A stretch of 64,000 bases of DNA from Carnegiea gigantea (taxonomy: Eukaryota; Streptophyta; Magnoliopsida; Caryophyllales; Cactaceae), in contig JAKOGI010002254.1 of NCBI GenBank assembly GCA_029747015.1, positions 62,001-126,000 on the forward strand, given 5' to 3'. Positions 58,277 through 64,000 of this stretch are shown here, piece by piece; position 1 is the stretch's first letter, and each line of letters begins with the position of its first letter. Made by a program: the position numbers and the translations under genes. The notes below the pieces were generated by a model. It was not told where the DNA came from. It ran no database searches and saw only the letters and a list, made by a program, of their open reading frames with translations.

Positions 58277-58681
58277 ATGCTTAAATCATCATCGGCTTAC
58301 CCTGGACCGAATTATTCTCACATTGTTCACTCACCGAAAGGACTTTCTCCATTAGCACCACAATTAAATTATATCACTGATATAGTTTTAGAATTAAAAG
58401 CAGAATTAGCTAAAATTAAAACTGATGTAAAAGAGCTTAAGAAGCAGATATCTGTAATCCACCTTTCACTAGTTAATGAAGTAACGTATAGGAATAAAAT
58501 CACTTCCAGTGTTAGTACTCCTTTTCAGTATAAATATCCTTTCCAAAACCCAAAAAACAAGATTCTATTTCCTTTATATGAGATAAAAATCCAAAAAGAA
58601 TTAGGTAAAAAATCAGGCAAACAATCAGTTGAAAAAGTAGAGAAAGAAGAAGAAGATGAAGCATCAGCAATATACTCTTGA
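58277..58681 (+). CDS. Viral small ORF 1, coiled-coil protein
   Basis: Intact 134-codon frame from ATG 58277. The centre (about residues 30-60) is a Leu/Lys/Ile heptad-like helix; the C-terminus is strongly charged Glu/Lys. Small coiled-coil proteins ahead of the capsid polyprotein are common in Caulimoviridae, where some aid aphid transmission or virion association. The exact role here is unknown. It overlaps the next frame by 26 bases. Confidence 0.6.
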   Translation: MLKSSSAYPGPNYSHIVHSPKGLSPLAPQLNYITDIVLELKAELAKIKTDVKELKKQISVIHLSLVNEVTYRNKITSSVSTPFQYKYPFQNPKNKILFPLYEIKIQKELGKKSGKQSVEKVEKEEEDEASAIYS

Positions 58682-58907
58682 CGAACTACAAAATATGTTC
58701 GACAAAGAGCAAAACTCAGAAGAATTAAACAAAATCATGAGCACAATTAGTGATAAACATGATGTATTATCGAATGATAATGAAGAGACTAATAATGTCC
58801 GATTAGAAGAAGAAATATATCAACAAATGAACCTTATTAAACTTGATGATCTTAATGCATTACCATTAGAAGAAATTAAACAAAAATTAGATAAAAAAAT
58901 ATGGTAA
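58656..58907 (+). CDS. Viral small ORF 2
   Basis: Intact 83-codon acidic frame, ATG 58656 to TAA 58905-58907, overlapping ORF 1 and ending one base before the ATG of the capsid frame. Highly Glu/Asp/Asn-rich, no recognised domain. The tight packing with overlaps is typical of translational coupling in pararetroviruses. Confidence 0.55.
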   Translation: MKHQQYTLDELQNMFDKEQNSEELNKIMSTISDKHDVLSNDNEETNNVRLEEEIYQQMNLIKLDDLNALPLEEIKQKLDKKIW

Positions 58908-58908
58908 A

Positions 58909-60223
58909 ATGGTTGCTGAGGATGAGATTAACGAAATTGGAGAAGAGATTGACATATACAAAACTGAGACCAATCTCGTTAACAATGTAGTTCCTAAGCC
59001 TGAAGAATTTAGTGAACCTTCTAGGAGAAATACTCATCTCTTAAGACCTAGATACGTTCTAGTATGACGTACAGCTAATTTTTCCTTTGGGTTTGTCCCA
59101 GAAAAACCACAACTTTTGAAGAAATTAGCCTTACTCCCATTAATCAAACAGGATATATCTTAAACATTAATGGAGCCCGTAATAGAGAAGAAATATTTGA
59201 GCATTGGAAAAGAGATATGAATAGTATCTTAAACTTAAATACTACATAGACTACTGTCAATTTCTTAAATTATATCGAACATAGTTTTTCTGGCACTGTA
59301 GCTGACTGATATGATTCATTAACTGAAGAAGGTAAAAATACCTTAAGAATGATGGAGACACCAGCTGTAACGTTTAAAAGTTTATGTAAAGAAATTGAAA
59401 CCAAGTTCATCAAAGCTAAACTTGATTCTGAAGGAAAAGTAAGAGAATGGCGAAGAAAGATTAACAACATAGAACTATGGGATATGAGATATATAGAAAA
59501 TTACATTGCTGAATTTAGTTAATATTATTCTAAAATTGGGCATAATGAAATCAATCTTGGTATGTTCTATGATAAATTGTCATATCCTATAAATTTCCTA
59601 ATAAATGAAAAATACATTGCATATATCGAACGAGCAGATGTCATTGATACCCTTGGTTCTAGAATCTCTTATCTAAGAAAATGGGCCAATGATCAATGTC
59701 TTGATCTCCAAAAGTAAAAGAAAATTAAGAAGCAATTCCTAACTTGTTGGGATTCGCCTCACCAATGGGGAAATGAACCTGAGAGAAGACGAAAAAGAGA
59801 GTTTTATAAGAAAAAGAGCTTTAATAAGTAAAGGGGAGAGAAATATAGGAGAAAATATTATGAGAAGCCAAGTCCTAAAGAAACGTAGATTTTTTAGGAA
59901 AGCAGCTTATTGTCCTACAGGGAAAATGCTGGCTATGTGGAGAAGTAGGACATTATGCTAATGAATGCAAAAATAGGAAGAACAACAAACTGATTGAAAC
60001 CTTGGGAAGTTTAGATTATGTTGAGCTTAGTGAATATGAAGCTTTAGACCTAGCCTTAAGCAACAACAAAGGAATTGTTGAAATTATATTGGATAATGAA
60101 TATGAAGAAAGTGATTATGAAGAAACAAGTTATATGATGGAGAGTAACTCTGTCAGCCTTGGTGATCTTCAAGGAGAAAAATTTATTATAGACAACGATC
60201 ATGAGGAAGTTAAAGGAAATTAG
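58909..60223 (+). pseudogene. Viral capsid protein region
   Basis: Starts at ATG 58909 with an acidic N-terminus and is stopped at TGA 59065-59067; further stops and frame changes follow. The CCHC knuckle CWLCGEVGHYANEC lies at 59927-59968, preceded by a basic Lys/Arg-rich stretch, and an acidic tail runs to 60223. This acidic-basic-CCHC order is that of caulimovirid coat proteins. Not translatable as one protein. Confidence 0.75.
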
Positions 60224-60299
60224 GTTCTTCCCATAATCCAAAAGAACATGATTTATAAAAAATCTATCATTCAATTAAAAAGCAAATACATGTGTGAAA

Positions 60300-61075
60300 T
60301 GATGGAAGGAGATGTGGAATAAAGGACTGTGAGTATGACATTGGAGAAGTTAATCTGATTCATTGGAAGAATATCCTTAGGCATAACAAAGATAGAAAGT
60401 ATAGGTATATCCATGTTGGAAGCCTCTAAGTTCAAATCACGCAATTATAATATTATGGTAAAGATATTGATCTTTACGCTTTACTCTGTGATATTAGGCA
60501 CACCAAATTTAATGATCAGATCATCACAGGGATAAAAACCAATTTATGTAATGGATCAGTAGGATTCAACTGCCAACCAGGATATTATGTGAGCCTAAAA
60601 GGTGAATTTGCTAAAAACTTCCTATCCCTTAAGATTAAAACAGTTGGGATGGATATGAAAAGAGAAGGATATCCTTTAAGTATATTTTGAAAAATTATCT
60701 ACAAATTAGATAATACAATATATTCTAAGACTAAGGTAACAATGATAGAAGCAGAGAAATTTGAAAGTCCTACCCCCATACAAAAGATCCAGAGGATTAA
60801 GTCCAATTCTCAAGAAATAAAAATTGACCATTCATGGATGTCTAACTTTACCAATCCTATAAAGATCAATAAGAAAAATATAATAAAGATTGATGAGGAA
60901 GGTAAAATCACCATTAAATCCCAATTATTAAGAAGTATGAGTACAAGGTCAGATTAGGAAGAAGGATCTTCATCCGCTAAAGAAGAGCTTAAGGAAGATG
61001 ATACAATAAGCATGATCAGTGAAATGAGTAGAATGAGTTTTGAGGCTGCAAGCCCAGTGTAGATCGAATTATAAG
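60300..61075 (+). pseudogene. Viral movement protein region
   Basis: The part around 60412-60690 shows the order of conserved positions of the caulimovirid/30K movement protein family (HVG, then LCDIRH, then SVGF..Q/PGYYVSL). It is in a different frame from capsid and protease. Stops at 60427-60429, 60688-60690 and 60955-60957. Movement proteins open plasmodesmata for cell-to-cell spread; this copy cannot be expressed. Confidence 0.6.
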
Positions 61076-61139
61076 TCTAGAAAGAAAAGTCATTGGGTAC
61101 AAAACTAGAACTGTTAGTGAACCCATCTATGAGGATGAA

Positions 61140-63096
61140 TTAATCAAAAATATAACTATGGAAATATGCTATGAAGCTACTAATACAAACCCTAATAGCA
61201 CCTATATCCCAATAAAAGTATATTTAAAGGGATATAATAAATATGAACTATGTGCGTACATAGATAGTGGTTGTTCTGTATGCTTTGGAAAAAGATCATT
61301 ATTTCCTGAGTTTATGTAAAAAAGAGCCAAAAATCCTTTATAAGTAAGGATAGCCGATAATAGTGTTATGAGCCACAGTGAAGCCATAAAAGGATTATCC
61401 ATAGAATTAGGATGAGTTCAATGCATTATATCAATTCTATAGACTACTGATCAACCCTCTCATGATATGATTATTGAAAATAATTTTCAAAGATTACATT
61501 CTCCATACACCTAGACTATGAACTAAATAATATTTACAATCAATGGTCACTCAGTTCCTATTGAAAAATTAAATAAGGCTTACACTCATCAAAAAATTGA
61601 GTTTACAAGCAGCCAGCATGGTAAGAAGGTAATGCCTACACAACGAGAAATAGCACTGACAATCTTATTACTTGAGTTATCTGTTAAAGAGCAGATTATG
61701 GAACAACAAGAAAAATTATGTAAAGAATTTTACTCTGACAATCCTCTAAAATTTTGGGATAAAGACAAAATATTTGCTAAAATCACTCTTTTAAATCCCA
61801 ACACCATCATTCGGGTTAAACAAATGGTGTATACACACCAGGACATCCAAGAGTTTAATAAACAAATCAAGGAACTTTTGGGTAAAGGATTGACTAGAAA
61901 CAGTAAGAGTCCTCACTTTAGTCTCGCTTTCATGGTAAGAAATCATGCTGAAGAAAAAAGAGTAAAAGTTAGAATGATAATCAATTATAAAAAGCTTAAT
62001 GATAACACTATCTTTGACAGTTACTATATTCCTAATAAAATCATCCTTTTTAACAGAATTCAATGAGCCTTTTGGTTCTCGAAAATGGATTACAAAAGCG
62101 GTTATTGGCAGATAAAAATGGATGAGGAAAGTATTCCTTCAACTGCATTTAGTGCCCCATAAGGTCATTATAAATGGATAGTAATGACATTTGATCTTAA
62201 AAATGCACCCTAAATATTCCAGAGAAGAATGGATAACATCTTCAAAGACTTTAATCATTCTTGTCTAGTTTACATTGATGATATCCTTATCTTTTCCAAA
62301 ACCATAGCGCAACATGAAGATGATGTCTTGGCTGTCACCCAAAGATGCATTAATCATGGCATTATACTTGGTAAGAACAAATGCATTTATGCTGAGCAAG
62401 AAATTGAGTTTTTAGGTCTAGAGATAAAAGCTAGACAAATCATCCTACAAAAGCAAATTCCAGAAAAAATAGAAAAATTTCCTGAAAAAATTAAAGATAG
62501 GAAGCAGCTATAAAGATTTCTCGGATGCCTTACCTATGCTTCAGATTTCACTAAAGATTTAGCCAAATTAAGAAAGCCATTGCAGCAGAAACTCAAGAAA
62601 GAAGTAAGTTGGATATGGACCACTAATGATACCAAAATTGTTCAAAACTTCAAAAAGATGTGTAAAAATCTTCCTGTCCTTAATTTGCCTAATGAAAGAG
62701 ATGATTTAGTTCTTGAAACAGGCGCCAATAATGAGCACTGGAGTGCGGTACTCAAAATCAAAGAAGGAGAAAAACTCTACAAATATTGCAGTGGAAGTTT
62801 TAATAAGGCAAAATGCAACTATCTTACAATGAAAAAAGAAATCCTTGCAGTTATAAAGAGAATTGAAAATTTTTTAATCTTTTTAGCCCCAAAACCTTTT
62901 CTTATTCGAATTGATTGCAAATAAATACTTAGTTTTATAAAAAAAAATTTATCAAATATGCAAGCACAAGGGCGACTCCTGCATTAGTAATTATGGCTTA
63001 ACCAGTTTTTCTTCTCTATTGAATATATACAGGATCGAAGAACTCTCTAGTAGATAGTTTAACTCAAGAACTCGTCAATGGTTACCATCAAAGCTG
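61140..63096 (+). pseudogene. Viral protease, reverse transcriptase and RNase H region
   Basis: Protease DSG at 61263-61271, RT with the catalytic YIDD at 62271-62282 and RNase H from about 62690. Protease and RT share one frame. Stops at 62064-62066, 62160-62162, 62211-62213, 62511-62513 and 62922-62924, and a frame change near 63030. The codon at 62721-62723 is Gly where the family has the first catalytic Asp of RNase H. There is no integrase after RNase H, which separates it from Gypsy elements. Confidence 0.82.
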
Positions 63097-64000
63097 ACCT
63101 CCTGCCAGAAAAGGAGGAAATTCTTAATGAGATGCCATTTCTACTAGAACAGGTTACGCCTTCTAGTAAAATCCTTATTGATAAGCTGGAATTCTATACA
63201 AAAAGTAGATCATATTTTGGTCTACTTTCTACTACCTACCTAATAGCGTAAAGATTTTCCCTTCTAGAGTTACAAATTAGTTACCTTCAGTGTCCTTATG
63301 ATATCCAAGAAAAAATAAGTTCCCACAAAACATGGTTCAATGAGTGGTATGCAGCCTGCATCGACTTTTATCATCATTATTCCTATGATATTTGGGAGTT
63401 TTAGAGTACAACGATCTATTTTCCCAACAGATCTGAAGTTGGTGGTATTTGTTTCCCAGTAAATTCATTATCTCCAAATGACCCTGTATATAAAGCCTAG
63501 AAATACGGGATGTTACTTTACTTCACAGAAATCCCAAATTCGAAATTCCCATTTCTCTTAACCTTAACTAGATTTCAGCAATGCATGTTCAAAAGGATCC
63601 ATTGGATTCTTACATCTCCTGAAGGTCTAACAAAAATTCCATTTCGCAGATGCCTAATTTCAGAGGTTTATAGCGCTCTAATTGAATATGAAAATGAAAA
63701 GGCCAAACCAGCCCATTATCTTATCCAAATCGTTGATTGTGATGATCTCAATGATCAACGATAAAATTGGGTTCATGAAAATTCGGTATATCTACTTATT
63801 GATCCTGCTTTATCAAGGGCCATTGGGTTTTTCAACATTTATCATCAATGTTGGGCATTAATCGAACGAGGAAAAACATTAATACATTGTGAAAACACTA
63901 CTTTTGCCTATGATAATGAATTTAAAGACTACATGAAGGTGGAAAGAGCAGTGTCAGAAGATATTTTCGATTATCTCTTTGAGGTTGGAGTTGAAAAATT
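63078..64000 (+). pseudogene. Viral 3' ORF, unrecognised, runs off the window
   Basis: ATG 63078-63080 overlaps the end of the RNase H region. Stops at 63249-63251, 63402-63404, 63498-63500 and 63762-63764, all in one frame, which stays open after that to the window end. The protein is aromatic-rich. Its position is that of the transactivator/viroplasmin in caulimo-, cavemo- and solendoviruses, but I do not recognise the domain. Confidence 0.45.

Larger units (their letters stand above)
58187..64000 (+). other. Endogenous caulimovirid (plant pararetrovirus) copy, decayed, cut by window edge
   Basis: Primer site, two small ORFs, capsid region with CCHC, movement protein region, protease, RT and RNase H, then a downstream ORF, all on the + strand and without LTRs. 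No integrase is present. Numerous stops and frame changes show it is an old non-functional insertion. Capsid upstream of movement protein recalls cavemovirus and solendovirus genomes rather than badnavirus order. The genus is not established. Confidence 0.85.

Overview
The window is plant nuclear DNA, most likely from a eudicot and from a repeat-rich (heterochromatic or pericentromeric) part of the chromosome. No host gene, rRNA or tRNA gene could be supported. Nearly every base belongs to transposable elements nested in one another, followed by an endogenous plant pararetrovirus at the right edge. The evidence is Copia, Gypsy and CACTA protein domains, tRNA-type primer binding sites, polypurine tracts, target-site duplications and plant-style GT-AG introns.

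Layout. (1) 1-8403: the 3' three quarters of a Sirevirus-type Copia element on the + strand, with gag end, a full-length pol frame, an extra open reading frame (aORF), two polypurine tracts and the 3' LTR. (2) 8404-10158 plus 20759-25126: a decayed Tat-lineage Gypsy element. It has a 159-bp tandem array, two antisense genes with their own TATA boxes, an array of palindromes and a probable + strand LTR. (3) 10159-20753: a second, complete Sirevirus on the - strand, inserted into the first antisense gene with the duplication CGGCC. Its two LTRs are 1692 bp each and nearly identical, so it is the youngest insertion seen. (4) 25127-57735: a decayed Tekay/Del-like Gypsy element (- strand) that hosts the rest. 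A CACTA (En/Spm) transposon at 30744-about 53046 lies in it, and an Athila-type Gypsy element (33597-44716, - strand, duplication GAAAG) lies inside a CACTA intron. (5) 58187-64000: an endogenous caulimovirid with many stops and frame changes, cut by the window edge.

How the parts relate. Sirevirus copy 1 carries a 654-bp segment with perfect intron borders (GTACGT...TTTTGCAG) that contains the gag stop codon. Copy 2 lacks exactly this segment, so it looks like the progeny of a spliced transcript in which gag and pol become one frame. Both copies also carry a helically spaced array of CCTGTT/AACAGG-type motifs in the same poorly conserved integrase-RT linker. The CACTA element is flanked on its right by a diverged, apparently empty copy of its own left-flank insertion site. 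The viral copy has its capsid region upstream of the movement protein region, an order like that of cavemoviruses and solendoviruses. All boundaries, counts and family names were read by eye without alignment or database search.
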